This document shows, piece after piece, positions 1 through 7,993 of a stretch of DNA of 64,000 nucleotides (the first letter of the stretch is position 1; the number at the start of each line of letters is the position of its first letter). A program made the translations under genes and the position numbers. Under the pieces are notes generated by a model that saw only the letters and a program-made list of their open reading frames with translations, made no database searches and had not been told where the DNA came from. The stretch comes from Streptomyces sp. H39-S7 (GTDB lineage Bacteria; Actinomycetota; Actinomycetes; Streptomycetales; Streptomycetaceae), in NCBI RefSeq assembly GCF_027158205.1, contig NZ_JAPVLU010000009.1, positions 62,001 to 126,000 of the forward strand, read 5' to 3'.

Positions 1-46
1 CCGTGCGCCGCCGCAACGCTGCACGCCACGGCTAACTGCGCTGTTT

Positions 47-99
47 CCTCGGGCGGACGGCCCGCGCACGCACCTCGTGCGTGGGCCGTCCGCCCGAGG
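47..99. terminator. Long hairpin, probable terminator
   Basis: The arms 47-70 and 76-99 pair over 24 positions, with one G-U, around a 5-nt loop. The outer arm begins CCTCGGGCGGACGGCCC. It has no T-run, as is usual for high-GC actinomycete terminators. It lies 37 nt before the first gene, so it most likely ends transcription of a gene left of the window. Confidence 0.7.
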
Positions 100-135
100 T
101 CTCGCCGAGACGAACCAGCAAGGAGCAGCGCCCGG

Positions 136-987
136 ATGAGCGCGCCACAATCCCCCCGGCGTACCAGTGGACCCACCCCGGGCGCCGACTTCGACGATGT
201 CGCGATGGTCCGCCCGTATCTCTCGCACCCGCGCCATGCCGAGGCGCCGAGCGCTCCCGTTGCCCCGGAGCCGTTGGCTGTGCCGAGTCCGCAGACCCAG
301 GATCCCGCGCCTGCGCTGGCCGCCGGAGGACCGGACTCCGCAGGTACGGCCCGAGCACACCCGCGGCGCCGTCGAACGGCCCGGGCAAAGGCCCGGCGCG
401 GTCGGACGACTGCCGTTTGGCTGTCCGTCACAGCCGCCGGGTGCTTCCTGTGGTGGGTCCTGCCTGCCGCACCGCCCGAATCCCGCTCCACTGTGGCTGG
501 TCCTCCCTCGACGCACACCACTCCCGCCGACGGCGCCACGGACCACGCGTCGGCTCCGGCCGCCCCGACGTCGGCACCTCCACTCACCGGGCCGGCCAGT
601 TCCGGGCCGACCACCCCGGCGGGACGAAGGACGCAGGCACCCCAGGGCCCACCACCGACCACCGCCTCAGTCCCCCCGTCCACCGGAGCGGCCGGTGCCG
701 GTGCGCCGGGTAGCGGCGCGCCGACCCGGGGCCATGCGAGGAACCCGGCCACGGGCGGATCGCGGGAGTTGGGTCCGGGCGACCGGGGAGCGAACGTCGC
801 CCGCTTGCAGGACCTGCTGTACGACCACGGCAAGACCTACGTGTCCTCGACCGGCGTCTACGACAGTGACACCGAACGCGCCGTCCGTGACATCCAGCAG
901 GAATACGGCATCACCGCTGACCGGTCCGGCTCCTACGGCTCCGCCACCCGCGCCGCCCTCGACCCCACCGGTACCGGCAACGGCTGA
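136..987 (+). CDS. Membrane-anchored peptidoglycan-binding-domain protein
   Basis: The protein has 283 aa. Residues 1-91 are a Pro/Ala/Arg-rich cytoplasmic region. One membrane segment lies at about 92-110 (core AVWLSVTAAGCFLWWVL). A long Pro/Thr/Ser/Gly-rich linker follows to about 205. The C-terminal ~75 residues look like a PG_binding_1 domain (LGPGDRGANVARLQDLL, then a YDSDTERAVRDIQ-type helix). The family binds peptidoglycan; a type II protein with its C-terminus in the cell wall is inferred. The start is supported by AAGGAG about 10 nt upstream. No catalytic domain is present, so a structural or sensing role is more likely than hydrolysis. Confidence 0.8.
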   Translation: MSAPQSPRRTSGPTPGADFDDVAMVRPYLSHPRHAEAPSAPVAPEPLAVPSPQTQDPAPALAAGGPDSAGTARAHPRRRRTARAKARRGRTTAVWLSVTAAGCFLWWVLPAAPPESRSTVAGPPSTHTTPADGATDHASAPAAPTSAPPLTGPASSGPTTPAGRRTQAPQGPPPTTASVPPSTGAAGAGAPGSGAPTRGHARNPATGGSRELGPGDRGANVARLQDLLYDHGKTYVSSTGVYDSDTERAVRDIQQEYGITADRSGSYGSATRAALDPTGTGNG

Positions 988-994
988 GGAACGC

Positions 995-1023
995 CCCCTC
1001 GGCAGGAGGTCGAGCCCGAGGGG
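995..1023. terminator. Bidirectional terminator hairpin
   Basis: CCCCTCGG (995-1002) pairs with CCGAGGGG (1016-1023) around a 13-nt loop. It lies between two convergent genes whose stops are at 987 and 1031. Confidence 0.55.
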
Positions 1024-1030
1024 ACCTTCC

Positions 1031-1918
1031 TCAGTCGTTGCCGGGTTTGCTGAACTCTTCGATCAGCACGGGGTACTGCTCCCCGCCGTGTCCGGCCGCG
1101 ACCGAGCGGGCGGCCATTGCTTTGAGCAACTTCGGCAGATCGGTGTTCACACCCACCGCCTCGCTCTCCTCGATCAAGTGGTCCATCGCCCGTACGTCGG
1201 TCTCCAGGGTCGACACCTCGGCCGGGAAGGAGCCGCGGTCGATCTGCTCGGCATACCCAGGCAGCCATTCGGCCACAACGGCAGCGACCTGCCGCGCGAA
1301 CGGCGCGTACGTTGCGGCGCCGACACCGGCCGTCCGCAGCAGTGCGGTGCCCTGGAGCCAGGCGTTGAGGACGCTCCACATCATGGCCAGGCCCGCCACG
1401 TCGTACAGGGACGCCAGCCCATGGTCCGCACCGAGGTAGGTGACGGTGCCGAGCGCGTCCAGGGCTGACTTGTGTACCTCGAAGTCCGACTGCGGCCCGC
1501 TGTGCAGAATCACCGCCTCGGCGGTCCCGATCGCCGGCGGGATGGCCATGATGGCGCCGTCCAGGTAACGGGCGCCAAGCTGCGCGGCCCACTGGGCGGC
1601 TTCTCGGGCCTGGGTGGAGTCGCCCGAGGTCAGGTCCACCAACATCGTGCCGTTCAGCTCGATATCGCTCGCGCCGAGCAGCTCGCGCATGGTCGCGTAG
1701 TCGGTGACGCAGATGACCGTCAGGGAACCTCCCTTGAGCGCGTCGCCGACTGTCGGCGCCAGCCGAGCGCCTCCGGCCACCAACTGGTCGGCCTTGGAGG
1801 CCGTACGGTTCCACACGGTTACGGGGTGCCCGGCCTTCAGGAAAGCACCGGCGAGCGCCTGGCCCATTCGTCCAAGTCCGATGACTGTTACGGGCGTTTC
1901 GGTTCTGTTGTTGTTCAT
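1031..1918 (-). CDS. NAD(P)-binding imine reductase / beta-hydroxyacid dehydrogenase-type protein
   Basis: The protein has 295 aa from the MNNN start at 1918; longer in-frame starts at 1939 and 2005 run into the promoter and MerR gene. The N-terminus holds a Rossmann fold (VTVIGLGRMGQALAGAFLKAG; GxGxMG type), followed by TVWNRT and the 6-phosphogluconate-dehydrogenase-like NAD domain. The C-terminal helical domain resembles imine reductases (NAWLQGTALL, GAATYAPFA). The family reduces cyclic imines or oxidises 3-hydroxyacids with NAD(P)H; the substrate here is unknown. It is divergent from a MerR regulator, which probably controls it through the dyad at 1932-1953. Confidence 0.85.
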   Translation of the reverse strand: MNNNRTETPVTVIGLGRMGQALAGAFLKAGHPVTVWNRTASKADQLVAGGARLAPTVGDALKGGSLTVICVTDYATMRELLGASDIELNGTMLVDLTSGDSTQAREAAQWAAQLGARYLDGAIMAIPPAIGTAEAVILHSGPQSDFEVHKSALDALGTVTYLGADHGLASLYDVAGLAMMWSVLNAWLQGTALLRTAGVGAATYAPFARQVAAVVAEWLPGYAEQIDRGSFPAEVSTLETDVRAMDHLIEESEAVGVNTDLPKLLKAMAARSVAAGHGGEQYPVLIEEFSKPGND

Positions 1919-1931
1919 GACAGCATCGTCA

Positions 1932-1956
1932 ACGTTCATACCGGTGTGAAGGTCAA
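1932..1956 (-). promoter_or_regulatory. MerR-type operator inside a promoter
   Basis: A 22-bp imperfect dyad (1932-1953, nine of eleven positions matching per half, centre ACCGGT) follows directly on a minus-strand -35 TTGACC (1956-1951). MerR-family activators bind such dyads between -35 and -10 elements with overlong spacing. No good -10 can be fixed by eye. The site lies 14 nt upstream of both divergent genes. Confidence 0.6.
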
Positions 1957-1967
1957 GCGAGGTTCGG

Positions 1968-2375
1968 ATGCTGATCGGGGAACTGAGTCGTCGGACGGGT
2001 GTCAACGCCCACCAGTTGCGCTACTACGAGGCCCAGGGCCTGCTGGAGGCAGACCGCGGCGCGAACGGCTACCGCGAGTACGACGAGGACGCCGTGCTGC
2101 GAGTGCAGCAGATCCGGCACCTGCTGGGCGCCGGCCTGTCCTCCGAAGACATCGCGTACCTGCTGCCCTGCGCGATCGGAGAGACCCCGGAACTGCTCGG
2201 GTGTCCCGAGTTGCTGGCCGCGATGCGGTCACGGATGCAGCGACTGGACGATCAGATGGACAGGCTCGCGCAATCCCGCGACGCTCTCGCCGTGTACATC
2301 GATGCGGCCGAGCGGATGAGCAGCGAGAGCTATCCACCCTTTGACGATGCCGGCCTGGAGCCCGTCCCCGCCTGA
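1968..2375 (+). CDS. MerR family transcriptional regulator
   Basis: The protein has 135 aa, normal for a single-domain MerR protein. The N-terminal winged helix is clear (MLIGELSRRTGVNAHQLRYY, then YEAQGLLEADR and GYREYDEDAV). A dimerisation coiled coil follows at about 80-125. A CPELLAAM segment is present but no metal-binding Cys pattern can be assigned, so this is more likely a small-molecule or redox responsive member. The ATG lies 14 nt from the dyad in the divergent gap, consistent with autoregulation and control of the imine-reductase-like gene. Confidence 0.9.
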   Translation: MLIGELSRRTGVNAHQLRYYEAQGLLEADRGANGYREYDEDAVLRVQQIRHLLGAGLSSEDIAYLLPCAIGETPELLGCPELLAAMRSRMQRLDDQMDRLAQSRDALAVYIDAAERMSSESYPPFDDAGLEPVPA

Positions 2376-2380
2376 GCCGA

Positions 2381-3292
2381 TCATCCCGTTGCCGCTGCGC
2401 GGTACTGCCCTGGGGTGGTGCCGAACTCCCGGCTGAAGGCGTGGGAGAGGGCGTACGGGGTGCCGTAGCCGACGCGGCGGGCGATGGTGGCCAGGGGATC
2501 CGGGGTGTCGCGGAGCAGGGTGGCGGCGAAGGTCAGGCGCCACCAGGTGAGGTAAGCCATCGGCGGGCGTCCGACCAGGGTGGTGAAGCGGCGGGCCAGG
2601 GTGGCGCGCGAGACGCCGGCCTCGGCGGCCAGCCGGTCCATCGTCCACGGGGCCGCCAGGTCGGAGTGCAGCGCCCGTAGGGCGGCGGCCGCCACCGGGT
2701 CGCCCAGGACGGTCGGCCACGTGCCACTCCCCTGAGCCGTCCAGGAGCGGATCATGTAGACGAGGAGGAGATCGAGGAGGCTGGGCACCGCGAGGCAGGA
2801 GCCGGGCCCCTGCGTACCTAGTTCGTGGCCCAGCAGGTCGACCGCGGAACGCAGTTCGGCATGGGCGCCCACCCGGTTCGGCAGGTGGACGACCTTCGGC
2901 ATCTCCGCCATGAGCGGGTGGATGCGACTGCGGTCGAGCCTGTACTTGCCACACAGCATCGCCACCTTGCCGGAGGTGGCCGGAAGCCGGCGTGGCCCGT
3001 CCCCGGCGAGCCACCGGTCGAACGACACCGCCCGTTTCACGGTCGCCGCATCGGCGGGGGCGTCGGCGATCACATGCCCCGTGCCGTGCGGCAACAGCAC
3101 CACGTCACCCGCGCCGAGCGAGACCGGTGAGCCGCCGTCGGGGAGCAGCCAGCAGCTGCCCTCCAGCACCACATGGAAGCCGGCACCGTCGTAGGGGGCG
3201 AGGCGCGCGCACCAACTCCCGCTCACGCTGACCCGGTTCGACGACGGCCGTCCGATGCGTATCGCCGAGACCGCGTCGCTCACCACGTCCAT
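2381..3292 (-). CDS. AraC family regulator with N-terminal cupin domain
   Basis: The protein has 303 aa when started at the Met codon at 3292 (MDVVSDAVSAIRIG); the upstream extension to 3358 is short and unlikely. An N-terminal cupin region (FHVVLEGSCWLLPDG, LGAGDVVLLPHGTGHVI) matches the Cupin_6 sensor type. Two AraC helix-turn-helix units lie at about 205-300 (WTMDRLAAEAGVSRATLARRF and ATIARRVGYGTPYALSHAF). It is divergent from the MBL-fold hydrolase and likely regulates it. Its 3' end lies 5 nt from the convergent MerR gene. Confidence 0.88.
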   Translation of the reverse strand: MDVVSDAVSAIRIGRPSSNRVSVSGSWCARLAPYDGAGFHVVLEGSCWLLPDGGSPVSLGAGDVVLLPHGTGHVIADAPADAATVKRAVSFDRWLAGDGPRRLPATSGKVAMLCGKYRLDRSRIHPLMAEMPKVVHLPNRVGAHAELRSAVDLLGHELGTQGPGSCLAVPSLLDLLLVYMIRSWTAQGSGTWPTVLGDPVAAAALRALHSDLAAPWTMDRLAAEAGVSRATLARRFTTLVGRPPMAYLTWWRLTFAATLLRDTPDPLATIARRVGYGTPYALSHAFSREFGTTPGQYRAAATG

Positions 3293-3357
3293 GGGGTCAG
3301 AGTACCTTGTGGCCTCAAGAGTGAGACGGAGTCGTATCCAGATGAGCCGAACAGGCA

Positions 3358-3386
3358 TTGAGCGACCAATCTGTCCTGCCTAGAGT
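3358..3386 (+). promoter_or_regulatory. Leaderless sigma-70-type promoter of the MBL gene
   Basis: The -35 TTGAGC (3358-3363), 17-nt spacer and -10 TAGAGT (3381-3386) lie 7 nt before the ATG at 3394. Transcription would begin at or next to the start codon, giving a leaderless mRNA. This rules out the upstream TTG start at 3358. Confidence 0.7.
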
Positions 3387-3393
3387 CGTGGAC

Positions 3394-4308
3394 ATGAACA
3401 GTGAGAGCAAGCAGAGCTTCGTGCTCGGCGATGTCGAGGTCATCCGAGTCGTCGAGTGGCAAGGGGCGTTCGCGCCCGCACGCGACCTGGTTCCGGAGTC
3501 CGGCGCCGGGCTGTGGAAGGACAACGAGCAGTGGCTGGCGCCCGATCATTGGGCGCCGGACAGCGACCGGGCGGTGATGGCGCTGCAGACCTGGGTGCTG
3601 CGCAGCGGTGGACGGACCGTTCTGGTCGACACCGGTGTCGGCAACGGGCGCGAGCGCCCCGGCTCGCCGCAGTTCCACCACTGGCAGGGTGATTTCCTGG
3701 GCGGGCTCGCGCAGGTCGGCGTCCTCCCGCAGGACGTCGACGTCGTCGTCAACACCCACGTCCACGGAGATCACGTCGGATGGAACACCATGGACGTGGA
3801 CGGAGGGTGGGAGCCGACGTTCCCCAACGCCCAGTACCTCATCCCGGCGGCCGACGACTTCCACTTCGGCCCGGACAACGCGTACGGGAACGGACTCCGG
3901 GACGACGACCGGCTGGTCTACCAGGACAGCATCGCCCCGATCCACCGGGCCGGGCAGGCCGTCCTGTGGGACGGCACCCACCGCATCGATGAGCACCTCA
4001 CGCTCGAATCCGCCCCCGGCCACACGCCCGGCTCATCGGTTCTGCGACTCTCCTCCGGAGACGACCGGGCGGTCTTCGTCGGCGATCTGCTGCACAGCCC
4101 GGTACAGATCCTCGTGCCCTCCTGCAACAGCTGCTTCTGCCTGGACGCTGACGCGGCGGTGGCCAGCCGCCGCCGGGTCCTCGAACGAGCCGCCACCGAT
4201 CGGGAGCTGATCGTTCCCGCGCACTTCGGCGGAGCGGGCGCCGTGGAGGCCCGGCGAGAGGGTGAGGGGTTCGCCCTCACACGGTGGGCGGCCTACGGCA
4301 CGGAGTAG
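3394..4308 (+). CDS. MBL-fold metallo-hydrolase
   Basis: The protein has 304 aa from the ATG at 3394 fixed by the promoter just upstream. It carries the metallo-beta-lactamase metal motif HxHxDH (NTHVHGDHVGWN), further metal-ligand positions in SAPGHTPGSS and a C-terminal IVPAHFGG, so two zinc ions are expected in the active site. These features resemble the broad lactonase/quorum-quenching-like and SdsA-like hydrolases, but the substrate cannot be read. It has no signal peptide and so is cytoplasmic. It is divergent from an AraC/cupin regulator and followed by an alpha/beta hydrolase and a second AraC gene. Confidence 0.87.
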   Translation: MNSESKQSFVLGDVEVIRVVEWQGAFAPARDLVPESGAGLWKDNEQWLAPDHWAPDSDRAVMALQTWVLRSGGRTVLVDTGVGNGRERPGSPQFHHWQGDFLGGLAQVGVLPQDVDVVVNTHVHGDHVGWNTMDVDGGWEPTFPNAQYLIPAADDFHFGPDNAYGNGLRDDDRLVYQDSIAPIHRAGQAVLWDGTHRIDEHLTLESAPGHTPGSSVLRLSSGDDRAVFVGDLLHSPVQILVPSCNSCFCLDADAAVASRRRVLERAATDRELIVPAHFGGAGAVEARREGEGFALTRWAAYGTE

Positions 4309-4433
4309 GTCGAGTAGCTGACCTGCGACGTCACAACGAGCCGACGTTCCTCATCACGCGGCACGAGGTCCCCGCCGCGCAGAGGCGACATTTGTACAAG
4401 ACCGTGCGCCGACGGCCCCGGCATCATCCCGGC

Positions 4434-5276
4434 ATGAATGAGTTCGAGGCTGAGTACACGGCACACGGAATGCATGTGGTCCACGACGGCTCGCGGCAGG
4501 CGCCGCCGCTGCTGCTCATCCACGGGTCTGGTGCCTCGGGCGCCTCGTGGAGTCCGCTGGTCCCCGCGCTGGCCGCTCACCATCATGTCGTCCGGGTCGA
4601 CCTTCCGGGGTGCGGCCAGTCCCCGCCCGCGGTGTCCTACGACATGCCCGTGCAGGCCGGGCGACTGGCGGCGCTGCTCGACGATCTCGGGCTGCGACGC
4701 GTCATCGTGGTCGGGCACTCCAGCGGCGGGTACTCCGCCACCGCACTCGCGGAGCAACGCCCCGACCAGGTGGAGTCGCTCGCGCTGATCAGCACCGGCC
4801 CGAGTCTCGACGCGCTCCTTCCGCAACCGCTCATCCTCCGGGTGATGCTGGCCCCGCCTTTCGGTCCATTGCTGTGGTCACGGCGTTCGGACGCGATGAT
4901 CCGCAAAGCGATCAGCGCGACGCTCGCGCGCCCCGTGGACATCCCGGACGACGTGGTCGCCGAGGTGCGAGGCACCACGTACCGGGCTTTCAGGAGGGCG
5001 GCACGCGGCAACATCGCGTACATCACCGAGCGGAGCGTGCCCGAGCGCCTCGCCGCGCTCGATGTTCCCGTGCTGGTGGTCTTCGGCGCTGCCGATCCCC
5101 GCTGGGAGCCGACGTCGGCACACCAGTACGACGTGGTGCCGACCGCGCGGGTCGAACTGCTGCCGGGCGTCGGGCACATACCGCTGTGGGAGGTGCCCGG
5201 GGCGACGGCGGAACTGCTGCTGGACTTCGCAGCAAGGGGCGCTGACACCCCTGCCGCGCTTCCCTCGCAGGACTAG
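4434..5276 (+). CDS. Alpha/beta-fold hydrolase
   Basis: The protein has 280 aa from ATG 4434 (MNEFEAEYTAHGMHVVHDG). The fold is shown by LLLIHGSGASGASW (oxyanion HG), the nucleophile elbow VGHSSGGYSA (Ser), a late-strand Asp region (VFGAADPRW) and the catalytic His in PGVGHIPLWE. This is a complete Ser-Asp-His set, and the length is normal for the family. The substrate is unknown. It sits 125 nt after the MBL hydrolase on the same strand; its stop codon is part of the next gene's -10 element. Confidence 0.85.
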   Translation: MNEFEAEYTAHGMHVVHDGSRQAPPLLLIHGSGASGASWSPLVPALAAHHHVVRVDLPGCGQSPPAVSYDMPVQAGRLAALLDDLGLRRVIVVGHSSGGYSATALAEQRPDQVESLALISTGPSLDALLPQPLILRVMLAPPFGPLLWSRRSDAMIRKAISATLARPVDIPDDVVAEVRGTTYRAFRRAARGNIAYITERSVPERLAALDVPVLVVFGAADPRWEPTSAHQYDVVPTARVELLPGVGHIPLWEVPGATAELLLDFAARGADTPAALPSQD

Positions 5277-5279
5277 ATT
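5251..5279 (+). promoter_or_regulatory. Leaderless promoter overlapping a stop codon
   Basis: The -10 TAGATT (5274-5279) includes the TAG stop of the hydrolase and lies 6 nt before the GTG start at 5286. A weak -35 CTGCCG is at 5251-5256 with a 17-nt spacer. Confidence 0.5.
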
Positions 5280-5285
5280 GGTCGC

Positions 5286-6161
5286 GTGTTGCCGACCGAG
5301 GCCCCACCCGACTGGGCGAGCGTGGACATCGCGGTCCCGCGCCCGTCAGTCGGGCTGCCCGGCATCCGCATGGCCGGGTTCCGCCTGCGTGTCCCCGCGT
5401 TCGTGGACATCGCCATGGTCGCGCACCCAGCGATCACGTTGATCATCGACCTCAGTGACGGAGACGGCTTCGTCTACAGCACGCACACCCGGCAAGGTCG
5501 CGGCAGTGTCGTCGTCGGACTCCTCCCCGGGGACCTCCGGGCATCCGGACGAGCCGGTGACTGTCTGCAGATTCGGCTGGAGCCGGTCGTGGCCGCCGCT
5601 GTGCTCGGCGGCTCGGTGATGGAGTTCAACGGGGCGGTGGAGTCCCTCGAGGACGTCTGGGGTCACGACGCCGGGCGGATCGAGGACTCACTGCGCGCCG
5701 CCGGGTCGTGGGACGAGCGCTTCGCGATCGCGGTGGACATCATCGGCCGACGGATGGCAGAGCGGCCACGGGTCGACGCGGAGGTCGCCCACACCTGGCG
5801 GCGGACGCTCACCAGCCGGGGGCGAGTGCGGGTCGACGGCCTGGCGGAGGAGGCCGGCTGGAGCCGCAAGCGCCTGTCGGCCCGCTTCCGGTCGCAACTC
5901 GGCATCACCCCCAAGCGCGCCGGCCGGCTGGTGCGGTTCGACCATGCCGCCCACCTCCTCGCGGCGGGTCTCGCCCCTGCCACCGTCGCCTCCGAGAGCG
6001 GCTACGTCGACCAGTCCCACCTCCACCACGAGGTCAGGGCGTTCACCGGACTCACGCCGGCGGCCGTGGCCGCCGCGCCGTGGCTCGCGATCGACGACGT
6101 CGCGTGGCCGGCTTCCTCCCCGAGGCCGAACCGGTGGGTGCCGCAACCAGCGCTCCTCTGA
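5286..6161 (+). CDS. AraC family helix-turn-helix regulator
   Basis: The protein has 291 aa and starts at GTG 5286. The N-terminal half is a beta-rich sensor without an assignable name; the C-terminal ~100 residues form an AraC double HTH (VRVDGLAEEAGWSRKRLSARF, then GLAPATVASESGYVDQSHLHH). It lies 9 nt after the alpha/beta hydrolase stop and has its own probable promoter, so it may regulate the adjacent hydrolases. A short hairpin follows the gene. Confidence 0.85.
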   Translation: MLPTEAPPDWASVDIAVPRPSVGLPGIRMAGFRLRVPAFVDIAMVAHPAITLIIDLSDGDGFVYSTHTRQGRGSVVVGLLPGDLRASGRAGDCLQIRLEPVVAAAVLGGSVMEFNGAVESLEDVWGHDAGRIEDSLRAAGSWDERFAIAVDIIGRRMAERPRVDAEVAHTWRRTLTSRGRVRVDGLAEEAGWSRKRLSARFRSQLGITPKRAGRLVRFDHAAHLLAAGLAPATVASESGYVDQSHLHHEVRAFTGLTPAAVAAAPWLAIDDVAWPASSPRPNRWVPQPALL

Positions 6162-6213
6162 CGGACCGCCGCCCGCCCACCCCGTCCGCTGTCGCCATGC
6201 GCGTCACGGTGGT

Positions 6214-6238
6214 GGCCGGGGTGCTGCCGCCCCCGGCC
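6214..6238. terminator. Bidirectional terminator hairpin
   Basis: GGCCGGGG (6214-6221) pairs perfectly with CCCCGGCC (6231-6238) around a 9-nt loop. It lies between convergent genes ending at 6161 and 6335. Confidence 0.55.
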
Positions 6239-6334
6239 GCTCAGCTGTCGAGCGGTCCAGGCGGCGCCGGCTCAGCTCTCCCATGGCGCTCCCGCCCAGG
6301 TCAGCGAGGTGGGTGCACGGCGCAGCCGGGGGGC

Positions 6335-7048
6335 TCAAGCGTTCCGGGCCGTCTGCTCCTGCTGCCCGTGCTCCAGGTCGGCCAGCAGTCCGTCAAGGAC
6401 GATCAGGGCGCGCCAGGTCCGGGTCATACCGGACGTCGCGGTGGCGCGGACGGCAGCGCGGACCTCGTCGGGCGTCGCTCCCGTGCCCAGCGCGCGGCCG
6501 ACGTGGGCACGGAAGCTCTCCTCGAGGGTCTGGTAGAGGACGTCCACGGTCATGGTGACGAACGCCCGCTCGCGGACGCTGATCCGGGACATGCCGGCGC
6601 GCATGCGCGACTGCAGGTCCATGTAGTCGGCGAAGCCGGGGTCGAGGGAACGCACCTCGGCGCGCATCGCCGCGGGGAGGGGGCTCCCCGTCCCCTCCGC
6701 GTTCACCTGGTGGCCCAGGCCCGTCGGCCCGGGCAGCCCGTGCCGGCGCTCGACCTCATCCAGCCGCTCCAGTGCGGCCAGCGCCGCCGGGTAGCCGCTG
6801 TCGTAGGAGATGAAGCGGAGCAGCTCGCGCAGGTCGTCGGCGTCCAGGCCGCTGTCCAGGGCAGCCCGTACATGCAGTTCGAACGGCAAGCCGAGAATCT
6901 GTTCGCAGACGTCGGCGACGAGGTTGATCAGGGTGCGCTCGCGCGGCGTCAGCCGCGTGTCCGAGCCGGTGAGTTGAAAGCTCGCGGCGGCCATTTCCGC
7001 TAACGCCGGATCGAGTTCCTCGACCGTGGTCCGAGTCGGCAGCGTCAT
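6335..7048 (-). CDS. Carboxymuconolactone-decarboxylase-like protein, two CMD repeats
   Basis: The protein has 237 aa with two CMD/AhpD-like repeats, about 35-105 (RERTLINLVADVCEQILGLP, FELHVRAALDSG) and 150-220 (RERAFVTMTVDVLYQTLEES, FRAHVGRALGTG). Neither repeat has the CxxC thiol pair of AhpD peroxidase reductases, so peroxidase chemistry is unlikely; gamma-carboxymuconolactone decarboxylase-like or unknown chemistry remains. An AGGGGAG ribosome-binding site precedes the ATG. It is divergent from a TetR gene with an operator that overlaps both promoters. Confidence 0.82.
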   Translation of the reverse strand: MTLPTRTTVEELDPALAEMAAASFQLTGSDTRLTPRERTLINLVADVCEQILGLPFELHVRAALDSGLDADDLRELLRFISYDSGYPAALAALERLDEVERRHGLPGPTGLGHQVNAEGTGSPLPAAMRAEVRSLDPGFADYMDLQSRMRAGMSRISVRERAFVTMTVDVLYQTLEESFRAHVGRALGTGATPDEVRAAVRATATSGMTRTWRALIVLDGLLADLEHGQQEQTARNA

Positions 7049-7069
7049 GATGACTCCCCTAAGTGAACG

Positions 7070-7113
7070 ATTGTAGGGCTACGACTGTAGTCCTACAGGG
7101 AGCCCCATACAAT
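7070..7113. promoter_or_regulatory. TetR operator with mirrored divergent promoters
   Basis: A 26-bp dyad at 7072-7097 (TGTAGG/CCTACA outer arms, CTAC/GTAG inner arms) is embedded between two mirror-image promoters. The plus promoter is CTGTAG (7085-7090), 17 nt, TACAAT (7108-7113). The minus promoter is CTGTAG (7098-7093), 17 nt, TACAAT (7075-7070). The plus -10 covers the ATG at 7112, leaving ATG 7121 as a leaderless start. Confidence 0.75.
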
Positions 7114-7120
7114 GCTGGCC

Positions 7121-7759
7121 ATGGACGCGACCACGCCGGCTCGAACGACAGCCCCTTCTGCGCCGCGCGGCCGCAACCCACGTGGCCAGGGCGAGCGGCT
7201 GCGCGCCGAGATCGTCGACGCGGCGCTGCGACTGCTGGACGAACTCGCCGACGACCAGGCGCTGTCACTGCGGGCGGTCGCCCGCGAGGTGGGCATCGCC
7301 GCGACGTCCGTCTACATCCACTTCGCCGACCGCGACGCGCTGGTGCTTGCCGCGCTGGAGCACTGCCATGCGGATCTGTTGCGCGCGGTGGACGACGCGG
7401 AGTCGGGCGCCACCGACCCGGTGGCCGCGCTGCGCGCCCGAACGGCACTGCTCGGCGCGTGGTCCCGTGAGCACCCGGGGTTGTACAAGGTGCTGCACGA
7501 GAGCACGCTCAATCGGCGCAGGGACATGCCGTTCCGGGAGGAGATGGCCACGCGCACGACCACGGCGATCCGCCGCTGCATGGACGCCGGGCTGGCGACG
7601 CCCGGCGACGCGGAGACCGTCTCCCTCGATCTGCGCACAGCCGTCCACGGCGCGGTCTCGCTGCGCGTCAACCAACCCGAGTTGCCCTGGCCCCCGCTGG
7701 AGGAACAGGTGGATCGGTTCCTGGTGAAGCTGGTCGGCGTTGCGCCCGCGGAGGGATGA
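7121..7759 (+). CDS. TetR/AcrR family regulator
   Basis: The protein has 212 aa from ATG 7121; the ATG at 7112 lies inside the -10 hexamer and is rejected. The N-terminal TetR HTH is clear (ALSLRAVAREVGIAATSVY, then IHFADRDALVLAALE). The C-terminal ligand-binding domain resembles the WHG type (REHPGLYKVLHES). It is a likely repressor of itself and of the CMD-like gene through the dyad at 7072-7097. Confidence 0.9.
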   Translation: MDATTPARTTAPSAPRGRNPRGQGERLRAEIVDAALRLLDELADDQALSLRAVAREVGIAATSVYIHFADRDALVLAALEHCHADLLRAVDDAESGATDPVAALRARTALLGAWSREHPGLYKVLHESTLNRRRDMPFREEMATRTTTAIRRCMDAGLATPGDAETVSLDLRTAVHGAVSLRVNQPELPWPPLEEQVDRFLVKLVGVAPAEG

Positions 7760-7993
7760 CGGCGGCGTGACGTGCGGCGACATGGCTCAGCGCCTCGCCG
7801 CGGTGGCAGGGGATCACCGAAGCACCGCCGTCGTGCGGGGTTGACGCCGGGCGCGGACAGGCCTTGGGGCCACCGACGCACCCCGACCGGAGCCGGAAGG
7901 GGCCCTTTCGGACCCATACCGCACGGCCGGGGTCAGCGCCGACCCCCTAGCCCCCCACCCCCCGTTCCCCCAGCCCCCAGTCGCGTTCGAGCC
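7760..7993. other. Convergent gap without a gene
   Basis: No coding signal was seen. A weak hairpin GGGGTC / GACCCC (7930-7947, 6-nt loop) may terminate one of the convergent genes. Confidence 0.4.
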
